Origin: Burkholderia pyrrocinia
GTDB lineage: Bacteria; Pseudomonadota; Gammaproteobacteria; Burkholderiales; Burkholderiaceae
Assembly: GCF_018417535.1 (NCBI RefSeq)
Contig: NZ_CP070978.1
Location: 186,001-250,000, forward strand
Direction: 5' to 3'
DNA: 64,000 bases
The notes below the pieces were generated by a model that saw only the letters and a list, made by a program, of their open reading frames with translations, ran no database searches and was not told the origin of the DNA. The translations under genes and the position numbers were made by a program. This document shows positions 50,334-58,249 of this stretch, one piece after another. Every line of letters starts with the position of its first letter. The stretch's first letter is position 1.

Positions 50334-51509
50334 TTACGCGGCCTCAAGCATTTGCGTTTGCCGATAAAGGCCCGTGACGAGATCCGTCTGCGTAATGATC
50401 CCGACGAGCCGGCGCGATGCATCGACAACCGGAATGTGGTGGTGGCCCGAATGCGTGAACAGCGGCACGAGCGCCGTGATCGGCATCGTTTCCGGCACGA
50501 ACGCGACGTCGCGTGTCATCACCGAGGCGACGCTCGCAGGCTGGCCGCCGAACGATTGCGGCAGCCGCGCGGACAGGCGTTGCCACAGCGGGGTCGGGCG
50601 GCGCAACTGGCGCGTGAGGTCGGCGCGCGTGACGATGCCGGCCAGGCGGCCGTCGCCGTCGACGACGGGCAGTGCCTTCACGCGGTAGCGGTCGAGAAGC
50701 GTGAGCGCGGCCGTTACCGACGTCGACGGCGCCGCCTCGATCGCATGCTTCGTCATCAGGTCGGCGCACGTGAGCTGGCCGAACGTGCGCGTATAGGCCT
50801 GCATCTCGGTTTCGCGCAGCAGCGTTTCGAGATCGTCCGGATCGACGTCGAGCCATTCGCTGCGGCGCTTCAGCACTGCGTCGAGATCGTCGCGCGTGAA
50901 GCCGCCGCGTGCCGGAGCGGCGCTGCCTGCCTGCGGTTTCGCTTCGGGACGCACGCCGCCATGCGGGTAGCGGTGCCCGGTCAGTGCGTGATACGCGAGC
51001 GCGGCCGACAGCAGGATCGCCGATTGCAGCGCGATCGGCTCCAGCACGAAGCCGAACCCGAGCGAATGAATTGCCGGGCCGCCGACCACGGCCGTGAGCG
51101 CGACGGCGCCCGACGGCGGGTGCACGCAGCGCAGCGCGAACATGCCGCCGATCGCGCATGCGATCGCGACCGCGGCGGCCGTAATCGGATCGGCGATCCA
51201 TTGCGCGCACGCGACGCCGACCGTCGCCGCGACGAGATTGCCGCCGATGATCGACCACGGTTGCGCGAGCGGACTTGCCGGCACCGCGAACAGCAGCACG
51301 GCCGACGCGCCCATCGGCGCGACGAGCAGCGGCACGAGGCCCGGCACGCCGGGCAGCCACCGCATCGTGACGCCGACCGTCGCGATGCCGACGAGCGCGC
51401 CCGTGCACGAACGCAGGCGCTCGCGCCAGCCGAGCGACATCGGATGGGGAAGGAAGCTGTGCAGCCATTGGCGCAGCGTGCGGCGCGACGAGGAGGAGCC
51501 TGACGACAT
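50334..51509 (-). CDS. HPP-family membrane protein with CBS pair
   Basis: The product has 391 residues. The N-terminal half is a four- to five-helix HPP domain with its signature (FALRCVHPPSGAVAL) and VPLLVAPMGASAVLLFAVPASPLAQPWSIIGGN (read in parts). The second half contains two CBS domains (CADLMTKHAIEAAPSTS; SVMTRDVAFVPETMPITAL, HHHIPVVDASRRLVGIITQ). HPP proteins are linked to nitrite transport in cyanobacteria and chloroplasts. Together with the neighbouring ClC-CBS protein under a shared operator, this suggests a small anion-handling set. Its promoter carries a MarR-like operator. Confidence 0.88.
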   Translation of the reverse strand: MSSGSSSSRRTLRQWLHSFLPHPMSLGWRERLRSCTGALVGIATVGVTMRWLPGVPGLVPLLVAPMGASAVLLFAVPASPLAQPWSIIGGNLVAATVGVACAQWIADPITAAAVAIACAIGGMFALRCVHPPSGAVALTAVVGGPAIHSLGFGFVLEPIALQSAILLSAALAYHALTGHRYPHGGVRPEAKPQAGSAAPARGGFTRDDLDAVLKRRSEWLDVDPDDLETLLRETEMQAYTRTFGQLTCADLMTKHAIEAAPSTSVTAALTLLDRYRVKALPVVDGDGRLAGIVTRADLTRQLRRPTPLWQRLSARLPQSFGGQPASVASVMTRDVAFVPETMPITALVPLFTHSGHHHIPVVDASRRLVGIITQTDLVTGLYRQTQMLEAA

Positions 51510-51871
51510 GGACGGTAATCGGTAAACATGACAGCGCGGATACGCGCGGCGACAAGCACGGAATTATATCGTGTTGTGATACAAATTGTCGCGCTGCATC
51601 AAGCCGTTGCACGCGCACGACGCGCGTGTCTTGCAAAAGACTTTCATCCGATGAAAGTTCGGGCGGCGCGTAATAGCGCAAATTTGTCTGCGGCGGCGTA
51701 CAATTCCGGCCACTGAATCCCCGATATGCCAGAACCACGTACGCGATGCCCGCTCTCCCGCCTTTCCCCCGGCACGGTGATCGATTCGACGTGGTTCGCG
51801 GTTGCGTTCCGTTCACCATCTGACGCGAGCGCCGCCGACGTCTCCCCACCGACTCTCCCCAAGCCAATCCA
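51510..51871. other. Divergent intergenic region (362 bp)
   Basis: It lies between the HPP-CBS gene and a LysR gene. It contains the HPP promoter and operator 2. Nothing else recognisable. Confidence 0.5.
51563..51592 (-). promoter_or_regulatory. Promoter of the HPP-CBS gene with MarR operator 2
   Basis: Consensus -10 TATAAT (51563-51568) and -35 GCGACA (51587-51592) are 18 bp apart on the minus strand. The spacer contains TATCACAACACGATA (51567-51581 read on the minus strand), 13 of 15 bases identical to the ClC-operon site, with its end overlapping the -10. Confidence 0.65.
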
Positions 51872-52840
51872 ATGGACATGCTCGAAAACATGCGCCTGTT
51901 CGTGCGCGTTGTCGAAGCCGGCAGTTTTACCGCGGTCGCGAAGGAAATCGACGCGACCACCGCGCAGGTGTCGCGCGCGGTATCGAACCTCGAAGCGCAC
52001 GTACAGACGCGCCTGCTGCATCGCACGACGCGCCATCTCGGCCTCACCGAAAGCGGCGAACGCTATTTCGAGCGCGCGAAATCGATCCTCGCGGAAATCG
52101 ACTACGCGAACGCGGAGGCGCGCAACGCGCTGTTGCGGCCGAGCGGCAAGATGCGCATCCATGCGATGACGGGGCTCGGGCAGAGTCATGTCGTGTCGTC
52201 GATCGTCCGCTACCAGGAGGACAACCCCGACGTGGCGGTCGAGCTGACGCTCGCGCAGCGGATGCCGAATCTCGTCGAGGAAGGCTACGACGTGTCGATC
52301 GTGACGGCGTCGCAATTGCCCGATTCGGGCTATGTCGCGCAAACCTGCGGCACGAGCTGCAGCGTGCTCGTCGCGTCGCGCGAATACCTCGCGCGGCACG
52401 GCACGCCGCAGACGCCCGGCGATTTGCCGAACCACGTGTGCCTGCGTCTCGATACGCCCGCATCGCCGGCCGGCGAATGGCGGCTCGAGCGCAATGACGG
52501 CGACGAGGCTGTCTACGAACTGCAGCCTGCGCCGTTCCAGGTCAACGTGCCGGACGCGCTGTGCGTCGCGGTGCGCGCCGGGCGCGGGATCGCGTGCGTC
52601 GCGCTGTATACGGTGCTCGACGATATCCGCGCGCGGCGGCTGATCCGCGTGCTTCCCGATTACCGGTTGCAGACGGTGAGCGTGTATGCCGTCTACGCGA
52701 CGCGCCGCTATCTCGACGCGAAGATCCGCACGTTCCTCGACCATCTGCGCACGACGCTCACGCCCGCGCTGGAGAACGACCTGCGCGAACTCGACCGGTT
52801 GACGATCGAGCAGACGCCGGGCGGCCGCAAGCGCGCTTGA
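51872..52840 (+). CDS. LysR-family regulator (CrgA/DmlR-like group)
   Basis: The product has 322 residues; translation may start at MDMLENMRLF or two codons later. The helix-turn-helix is FTAVAKEIDATTAQVSRAVSNLE (read in parts), then LHRTTRHLGLTESGERYFERA, the pattern of the large AaeR/DmlR/CrgA subgroup. The C-terminal end (TRRYLDAKIRTFLDHLRTTL) is also characteristic. Its neighbours give no obvious target; the HPP gene is divergent but has its own MarR-type operator. Confidence 0.85.
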   Translation: MDMLENMRLFVRVVEAGSFTAVAKEIDATTAQVSRAVSNLEAHVQTRLLHRTTRHLGLTESGERYFERAKSILAEIDYANAEARNALLRPSGKMRIHAMTGLGQSHVVSSIVRYQEDNPDVAVELTLAQRMPNLVEEGYDVSIVTASQLPDSGYVAQTCGTSCSVLVASREYLARHGTPQTPGDLPNHVCLRLDTPASPAGEWRLERNDGDEAVYELQPAPFQVNVPDALCVAVRAGRGIACVALYTVLDDIRARRLIRVLPDYRLQTVSVYAVYATRRYLDAKIRTFLDHLRTTLTPALENDLRELDRLTIEQTPGGRKRA

Positions 52841-53023
52841 CGGCGCGTGCGGGCGCGGCCGCGCGCCGCCCGAACCGCGCGCGCCGCGGCGATGTTCATG
52901 CGCCCGGCATGATGCGAATCCGTTCGAAGCGGCCCGCGAGCCACATATCAGGTGCAACCGAGCATGGAAATCGTATCGCTATCGGTCTAACCTCGAACGA
53001 CCATCGATCGATACAAAATCTGG

Positions 53024-53932
53024 ATGATTGAACTGCACCAGCTTCGCTGCTTCGTCGCGGTCGCCGAGGAACTGCATTTCGGCCGCGCGGCCAGGCGGCT
53101 CTTCATGACCCAGCCGCCGCTCAGCCGGCAGATTCAGTTGCTCGAGCACGCGCTCGGCATCGCGCTGCTCGAACGCAGCAGCCGGCAGGTCGGCCTGACC
53201 GCGGCCGGCGAGCGTTTCCTGCGCGACGCGCGGCACATCCTCGAATTCTCCGCGCGGGCCGAGCAAGCCGCGCAGCGCGTCGCGCACGGCGGGGCCGGCC
53301 GCATCACGCTCGGCTTCACGGCCGTCAGTGCATACCGGATGATTCCGGTGCTGCTCGCACACGCGGCGCACGCGCTGCCGGACGTCGACGTCGAATTGCG
53401 CGAGATGGTGTCGACCGTGCAGATCGACGCGCTCGCATCGCGGATGCTCGACGCGGGTTTCGTGCGCCAGCGCGCCGCGCGCCAGCCGCTCGAATACCGG
53501 CTCGTGCAGCGCGAGCCGATGCTCGTCGCGGTCGCGCAAGGCGCGCCGCTTGCCGCGTACGAGCAGATCGGCCCCGACGAGCTCGACCGGCAGCCGTTCA
53601 TCGCGTATTCGCCGAACGAGGGGAAGTACTTTCACGACATGATCTCGGGGATGTTCGCGGGCGCCGGGCGGCTGCCGAACTACCTGCACTACGTCGGGCA
53701 GACGCATACGATCCTCGGCCTCGTGCGCGCGGGGCTCGGCGCGGCGCTCGTGCCGGCGTCGGCGCGCGAGCTGCATGTCGACGGCGTGGTGTTCCGGCCG
53801 CTGGCGGGTGTCAACGTCGCGGCCGAGCTGTATCTCGCGTGGCGCGCGGACAACGACAATCCGGCGCTGCCGGTGTTCAACGCGATGGTCGAGCGGTTTC
53901 TCGCGCAGGAGCAGGGCGGCGCGGCGGCGTAG
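53024..53932 (+). CDS. LysR-family regulator (BenM/CatM/CbnR-like)
   Basis: The product has 302 residues starting MIELHQLRCFVAVAEELHFGRAARRLFMTQPPLSRQIQLLE (read in parts), a signature of the aromatic-degradation BenM/CatM/CbnR group. GLTAAGERFLRDAR follows, and an effector domain with GVNVAAELYLAWRADNDNPALPVF near its end. No divergent partner or aromatic operon is adjacent; the previous gene on the same strand ends 183 bp away. Targets may be elsewhere, possibly including the paa genes about 5 kb downstream, but no evidence links them. Confidence 0.85.
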   Translation: MIELHQLRCFVAVAEELHFGRAARRLFMTQPPLSRQIQLLEHALGIALLERSSRQVGLTAAGERFLRDARHILEFSARAEQAAQRVAHGGAGRITLGFTAVSAYRMIPVLLAHAAHALPDVDVELREMVSTVQIDALASRMLDAGFVRQRAARQPLEYRLVQREPMLVAVAQGAPLAAYEQIGPDELDRQPFIAYSPNEGKYFHDMISGMFAGAGRLPNYLHYVGQTHTILGLVRAGLGAALVPASARELHVDGVVFRPLAGVNVAAELYLAWRADNDNPALPVFNAMVERFLAQEQGGAAA

Positions 53933-54590
53933 CGCATTCGTCGCGCGTCACAAGCTTTCAATCCGGAAGCTCGCGGTGCGGCGATGACAAGCAATCCTGA
54001 GCGAGCGCGGCAGGCGGGCGTCTCACGAATCCTTACCGCATTGAAAGCTGTCTGGATGAGTGCGTTTCAAGGACGCAACGCGGCGGTTCGCTGCACCGCG
54101 ACAACCGCTTGACGCTGCATGCCGGTCGGCGCAGGATACGTCCGTGCATTTGGAGCGGGACGCGCCGGCCGCGCGGTTCCTGCACCCGCGACACGCAAAA
54201 GAACAACGATGAGCCTTTACGCACTCGTACCGGAATCCCGGCGCCGCATCGGTCGGCCCGCCGGAGCAGCGATTCTCCCGACGCCCGTCGCGTCACGTAT
54301 CCGTCATCCCGTTTCGTACCGTGCCTCGGTACACTTCCCCGTCCGCGCGCCGGCCGCGCCGATGAACGGCGCCGGCCCGGCCCGCTGCATCGGGCCGCAG
54401 CCTGCCGCCCCTGATCACTGCATCCTGAACGGCACCTACACCGGCGTCTCGTGACGCCCGCCGGCGCCCGTCCTTGCATTGCGCCGCCGGCTTTCCCGAC
54501 CGTCCGGCGGCACCGGAGTCCGAAGCATTTCGAGTGAGCTTGAAGAAGCAAACGCACGCAGTTCGGTTCGAGGTTCAAGGAGAAAAACTC
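53933..54590. other. Intergenic region (658 bp)
   Basis: The longest gene-free stretch here. The short frames in it (for example 54119-54454) are Arg/Ala/Pro-rich with no ribosome-binding site. A 10-bp inverted repeat (agctttcaat at 53953-53962, attgaaagct at 54040-54049) spans 97 bp. The promoter of the downstream two-gene unit should be here. Confidence 0.45.
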
Positions 54591-55364
54591 ATGTCGCAGC
54601 TTTCGAATGAAGCAAACGGCAGTTCGGGGAGTGGCAAGGTCAAGCTGATCAAGTGGGCGATCATCATCGCCGGGGTCGCCATTGCGGCACCGGCCGCGCT
54701 GTTCATCCTGAAGGGGATGATCGCGCTGATCACGGCGGGCGTCATCGGCCTCGGCGCGATCTATTTCGCGCCGGTCGTCGCGATGAAGTTCGCGAACCAG
54801 AAGGTGAAGATGATCGTCGAGGAGGCGCAGTCGAATCCGATCGAGACGCTGATCAACCAGCTCGCGGAAAAGCGCCAGGCGGCCCAGAAATTCGCGGACA
54901 GCATCACCGCGTTCCGCACCGAGGTGAAGAACTTCGAGAACAAGACCGAGTTGTTCGAGAAGCAGTATCCGGACGACGCACCGCGCTTCCGGTCGCAGCT
55001 CGACACGATGAAGCAGCTTCTCGCGTTTCGCGAGGGCCGCTACAAGCAGGTGCAGGCCGAACTGAAGAATTTCGCGTTGGCGATCGACCGCGCGAAGGCG
55101 ATGTGGGACATGTCGCAGGCGGCGCAGCAGATGAACAAGCTCGCGGGCCGGCAGACGGCCGACACGTTCGAGCAGATCAAGACCGACGTGGCCGTCGATT
55201 CGGTGATGCGCTCGGTCAACAAGGCGTTCTCCGAGATGGAGACGTCGCTGATGGACAACCCCGAGGTCAAGCAGGCGCAGCAGCAGGCGATGAACGGCGG
55301 CCACGTGCCCGTTCCCGGCCCCGATGCGGCGAACCCCGCCCAGTTGCCGTCGAAACAACAATAA
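54591..55364 (+). CDS. Membrane-anchored coiled-coil protein, partner of the SBP-LysM gene
   Basis: The product has 257 residues from MSQLSNEANG with AAGGAG upstream. A short Gly/Ser N-terminus is followed by two closely spaced hydrophobic helices (about residues 19-44 and 46-66). A long, charged, mostly helical domain follows (KVKMIVEEAQSNPIETLINQ, AEKRQAAQKFADSITAFRTE, FREGRYKQVQAELKNFALAI), predicted coiled coil to about 200, and a Pro-rich tail. The shape recalls PspA/ESCRT-III-like or phage-shock accessory proteins, but no specific motif supports homology. It lies 20 bp before the SBP-LysM fusion gene. Function unknown; an envelope-associated scaffold facing the cytoplasm is a reasonable reading. 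Confidence 0.75.
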   Translation: MSQLSNEANGSSGSGKVKLIKWAIIIAGVAIAAPAALFILKGMIALITAGVIGLGAIYFAPVVAMKFANQKVKMIVEEAQSNPIETLINQLAEKRQAAQKFADSITAFRTEVKNFENKTELFEKQYPDDAPRFRSQLDTMKQLLAFREGRYKQVQAELKNFALAIDRAKAMWDMSQAAQQMNKLAGRQTADTFEQIKTDVAVDSVMRSVNKAFSEMETSLMDNPEVKQAQQQAMNGGHVPVPGPDAANPAQLPSKQQ

Positions 55365-55384
55365 CTTCCTGCAGGCACGCAACC

Positions 55385-56518
55385 ATGAAAAAACTTCTCG
55401 GCGCAATCGCGTTTCTGGTGGTGCTCGTCGGCGTATGGATCGTGCATCAGGGCGGCCTGTCGTCGCTGATTCCCGCGCACGACACGGCCCCGGCCTCGAC
55501 GTCCGCGCAAAACGGCGACACCGGCCAGCCCGCGCAGCCGTCGCCGTCGGCCAACGTGCTGCCGGCCGGCTTCACGCCGCAGGCCAGCGCGCTGAAATCG
55601 ATTGCCGAAAACGGCATCGTGCGGATCTCGGTGCAGAACCCGAGCGAGCCGTTCTTCGGCGAGGACAAGGGTGCACCGCACGGCTTCAACGTCGAACTCG
55701 CGCGGCTGCTGTTCGCGGATCCGTCGTTCTCGCACGGCGGCAAGCCGGTCGTCGTCGATACGCGTCACGAGGTCGACACGTACCCGGGCGTGCCGAAGCA
55801 ACTGCTCGACACGGACGCGAAGGGGAACCACGTCGTCGACGTGGCAATGGACGGGCTGACGTTCCCGGACAACACGCCGGCCGGCGTCGTCTATTCGGTG
55901 CCGTACGTCGACGATTTCGGCTATTCGCTGATCGTGCGGCAAGGGTCCGCGATCCGCTCGACCGACGATCTCGCGGGCAAGACGGTCGGCATCCTGAAGG
56001 GCGACCCCGACGTGCGCGCGTTCGTCACGCGCCAGTATCCGAACGTCCGGTTCGTCGAGGTCGACGATTCCGATCCGGCGTTCATCGCGAAGAGCATCGA
56101 CGGGCATACGGTCGACGCGTTCATCTACGACTATCCGTTCGCGGTCAGCTCGATCAAGAGTACCGACCTGAAGTTCGCGGTGACCAAGCTCGACGGTTCG
56201 AGCATCGCGTACAAGATCGGCGTGCGCGCCGACGACCAGGATCTGCTGATCTACCTGAACGCCGCGATCGCGAAGCTCAAGCAGTCGCCGCAGTATCTCG
56301 ACCTGCTGCGCAAGTACTTCGTCAGCGACCAGGCGGTGACGACCGCGGCCGCGTCGGGCGAACACACGTACGTGGTGAAGGCGGGCGACACGCTGAACAT
56401 GATCGCGGCGAGCAAGCTCGGCAGCGGCCAGCGTTATCGCGAGATCCAGCGCCGCAACAACCTTGCCAATCCGAACCTGATCCTGGCCGGCCAGCATCTC
56501 GTGATTCCGGTCCGGTAG
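55385..56518 (+). CDS. Periplasmic solute-binding domain fused to C-terminal LysM
   Basis: The product has 377 residues from MKKLLGAIAFLVVLVGVWIV, an N-terminal signal-anchor. A Thr/Ser/Pro linker leads to a family-3 solute-binding domain (about residues 65-310: ENGIVRISVQNPSEPFFGEDKGAPHGFNVELARLLF, read in parts; DLAGKTVGILKGDPDVRAFV; DAFIYDYPFAVSSIKS). The LysM domain is at about 328-376 (HTYVVKAGDTLNMIAASKLG, YREIQRRNNL, LAGQHLVIPVR). The ligand-binding module is thus tied to both membrane and peptidoglycan. No ABC permease or ATPase accompanies it, so it is more likely a sensor or receptor than a transport component. Operonic with the coiled-coil gene. Confidence 0.85.
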   Translation: MKKLLGAIAFLVVLVGVWIVHQGGLSSLIPAHDTAPASTSAQNGDTGQPAQPSPSANVLPAGFTPQASALKSIAENGIVRISVQNPSEPFFGEDKGAPHGFNVELARLLFADPSFSHGGKPVVVDTRHEVDTYPGVPKQLLDTDAKGNHVVDVAMDGLTFPDNTPAGVVYSVPYVDDFGYSLIVRQGSAIRSTDDLAGKTVGILKGDPDVRAFVTRQYPNVRFVEVDDSDPAFIAKSIDGHTVDAFIYDYPFAVSSIKSTDLKFAVTKLDGSSIAYKIGVRADDQDLLIYLNAAIAKLKQSPQYLDLLRKYFVSDQAVTTAAASGEHTYVVKAGDTLNMIAASKLGSGQRYREIQRRNNLANPNLILAGQHLVIPVR

Positions 56519-56570
56519 CGGCGGCGTGACGCGAATGAAGGGGGGGAAGGGACGTGAAAGACTGCGTGCG

Positions 56571-56595
56571 GCCCGGCGGAGGCGATCCGCCGGGC
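56571..56595. terminator. Hairpin between convergent SBP-LysM and chaA genes
   Basis: A 10-bp perfect stem (gcccggcgga / tccgccgggc) with a 5-nt loop lies in the 93-bp convergent gap; no U-tract. Confidence 0.5.
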
Positions 56596-56611
56596 TGCGT
56601 GCATATCGGCG

Positions 56612-57700
56612 TCAGTGGGTGACCGACAGGAACAGGTACGCGGCGAACAGCGACAGGTGCACGACGCCGTGCAGCACCGTCGTGCGCCCCTGGCTGAGCG
56701 TCAGCGTGCTGACCAGCAAGGTGAGCGCCAGCAGCACGGTTTCCATCGCGCCGATGCCAAGCGTGAGCGGCTGGCCGACCCAGATGAACACGGCCGCGAC
56801 GGTCGGGATCGTGAGCCCGATGCTCGCGAGCGCCGAACCGAGCGCGAGGTTCATGCTGGTCTGCAGGCGGTTCGCGCGCGCGGCGGTGACGGCCGCGAGC
56901 CCTTCCGGCAGCAGCACGAGCGCGGCGATCACGATGCCGACCGCGGCTTCGGGCGCGCCGAGCTTCAGCACCGCATGCTCGACGGCCGGCGACAGCAGCT
57001 TCGCGAGCAGCACGACCGCGACGAGGCTCGCGAACAGCAGCACCATGCTGATCACCGCAGTGCGGTTGCTCGGCGGCGCCGCGTGCACCGTTTCGTTCGC
57101 GCTGTCGTGATCGGCGAGGAAGTAGTCGCGGTGACGCACGGTCTGCACGAACACGAACACGCCGTACAGCACGAGCGACGACACGCCGGCGAACGCGAGC
57201 TGCGATTTCGAGAACTGCGGGCCCGGCACCGCGCTCAGGTAATTCGGCATCACGAGCGACAGCACGGACAGCGAAGCCAGCACCGCGAGCGCCTTGCTCG
57301 CGCCGCGCCCCTGGAAGTCCTGTTCGCCGTGCTTCCACGCGCCGACCAGCAGGCAGATGCCGACGATGCCGTTGCAGATGATCATCACGGCGGCGAACAC
57401 GGTGTCGCGCGCGAGGCCCGATTTCTCGGGGCCCGCACCGAGCATCACCGACACGATCAGCGCGACTTCGATGACGGTCACGGCGACCGCGAGCACGAGC
57501 GTGCCGAACGGTTCGCCGACGCGGTGCGCGACGACTTCCGCATGGTGGACGGCGGCGAACACGGCGCCGGCCAGTGCGGCGGCGAACAGCGCGATGACGA
57601 GGCCTTCGGCCGGCACGACGCGCGACAGCGCGAGTACCAGCCATGCGGCAAGCGGGGCCCAGAGGGTCCAGCGCGGGAGCTGGTTGGACGAGAGCGGCAT
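56612..57700 (-). CDS. chaA: ChaA-type Ca2+(Na+/K+):H+ antiporter
   Basis: The product has 362 residues from MPLSSNQLPRWTLW with AAGGA upstream. It has about 11 helices and the two cation-exchanger repeats with acidic motifs: VGEPFGTLVLAVAVTVIEVALIVSVML (read in parts) and, in the second half, VIAALVLLPEGLAAVTAARANRLQTSMNLALGSALASIGLTIP (read in parts). The Glu in TVIEVAL and in LLPEGLA are the expected transport carboxylates. It extrudes Ca2+, Na+ or K+ in exchange for protons. Divergent from paaH over 549 bp. Confidence 0.88.
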   Translation of the reverse strand: MPLSSNQLPRWTLWAPLAAWLVLALSRVVPAEGLVIALFAAALAGAVFAAVHHAEVVAHRVGEPFGTLVLAVAVTVIEVALIVSVMLGAGPEKSGLARDTVFAAVMIICNGIVGICLLVGAWKHGEQDFQGRGASKALAVLASLSVLSLVMPNYLSAVPGPQFSKSQLAFAGVSSLVLYGVFVFVQTVRHRDYFLADHDSANETVHAAPPSNRTAVISMVLLFASLVAVVLLAKLLSPAVEHAVLKLGAPEAAVGIVIAALVLLPEGLAAVTAARANRLQTSMNLALGSALASIGLTIPTVAAVFIWVGQPLTLGIGAMETVLLALTLLVSTLTLSQGRTTVLHGVVHLSLFAAYLFLSVTH

Positions 57701-58193
57701 GGAGGGTTTCCTTATGCGAGTGGCGGCGCGCGACGCGCCGTCACGGGGTGACGAAGCCCGGCCGTACGATCCGCCGAACGAGGACGATGAAACCGAAGGG
57801 TGGCCGCGCGCAACAGCGCTGCCTTGGGTTCGCCGCCATGAGGCGGCGAGGGGCGCGGGCGGGCCGGAGCCCGTCGCTGGGTGAAACGGTTCGATGCGGC
57901 TGGCCGCCGATGGCGGGACGAACAATCGTGAGACGCGCCGGCCGGAGGCTCGGTTCCGACCCCGGAAGGGTGGCGGGCGACGGACATCGGTGGCGGCGTG
58001 ACACGCGGTTTCCCCCTGAAATCCGGCGAGTTGTCGAATTTTATCAGGCGTTCGGGGGCCACTATCTCATATTCGAACGCTTTCATTGACCTTTCGGTTT
58101 GCAAAAAGTGCCCCAATCCTTCGTTTTTTTGTCTTTGCAGTTTCCGTAACGGTCTCTTGCACGACAAATTCGGGCTCGCCCTGACATAAAGCT

Positions 58194-58207
58194 ACCGACC
58201 GGTCGGT
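58194..58207. promoter_or_regulatory. TetR-type operator of the paa operon
   Basis: ACCGACCGGTCGGT is a perfect 14-bp palindrome placed one base upstream of the -10. This is the form of TetR-family sites, and PaaR (TetR family) is known to control paa genes in B. cenocepacia through conserved inverted repeats. No paaR is in the window. Confidence 0.7.
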
Positions 58208-58208
58208 T

Positions 58209-58214
58209 TATAAT
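58209..58214 (+). promoter_or_regulatory. Consensus -10 element of the paaH promoter
   Basis: TATAAT directly follows the palindrome; CTGACA at 58181-58186 is too far (22 bp) to be an ideal -35, so the -35 is weak. Start site expected near 58221, 29 nt before the paaH ATG. Confidence 0.55.
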
Positions 58215-58249
58215 CGCTCGCACCTCCACTTCATGACGGATCGCAAGCG

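Larger units (their letters stand above)
57701..58249. other. Divergent intergenic region (549 bp)
   Basis: It lies between chaA and paaH. The right end carries a 14-bp palindromic operator next to a consensus -10 for paaH. The remainder holds no supported gene; a T-rich patch (about 58120-58135) is notable. Confidence 0.5.

Noticed and set aside
54119..54454. Possible 111-residue ORF before the coiled-coil gene
   Set aside because: Arg/Ala/Pro-rich composition without start signals; overlaps other random frames.
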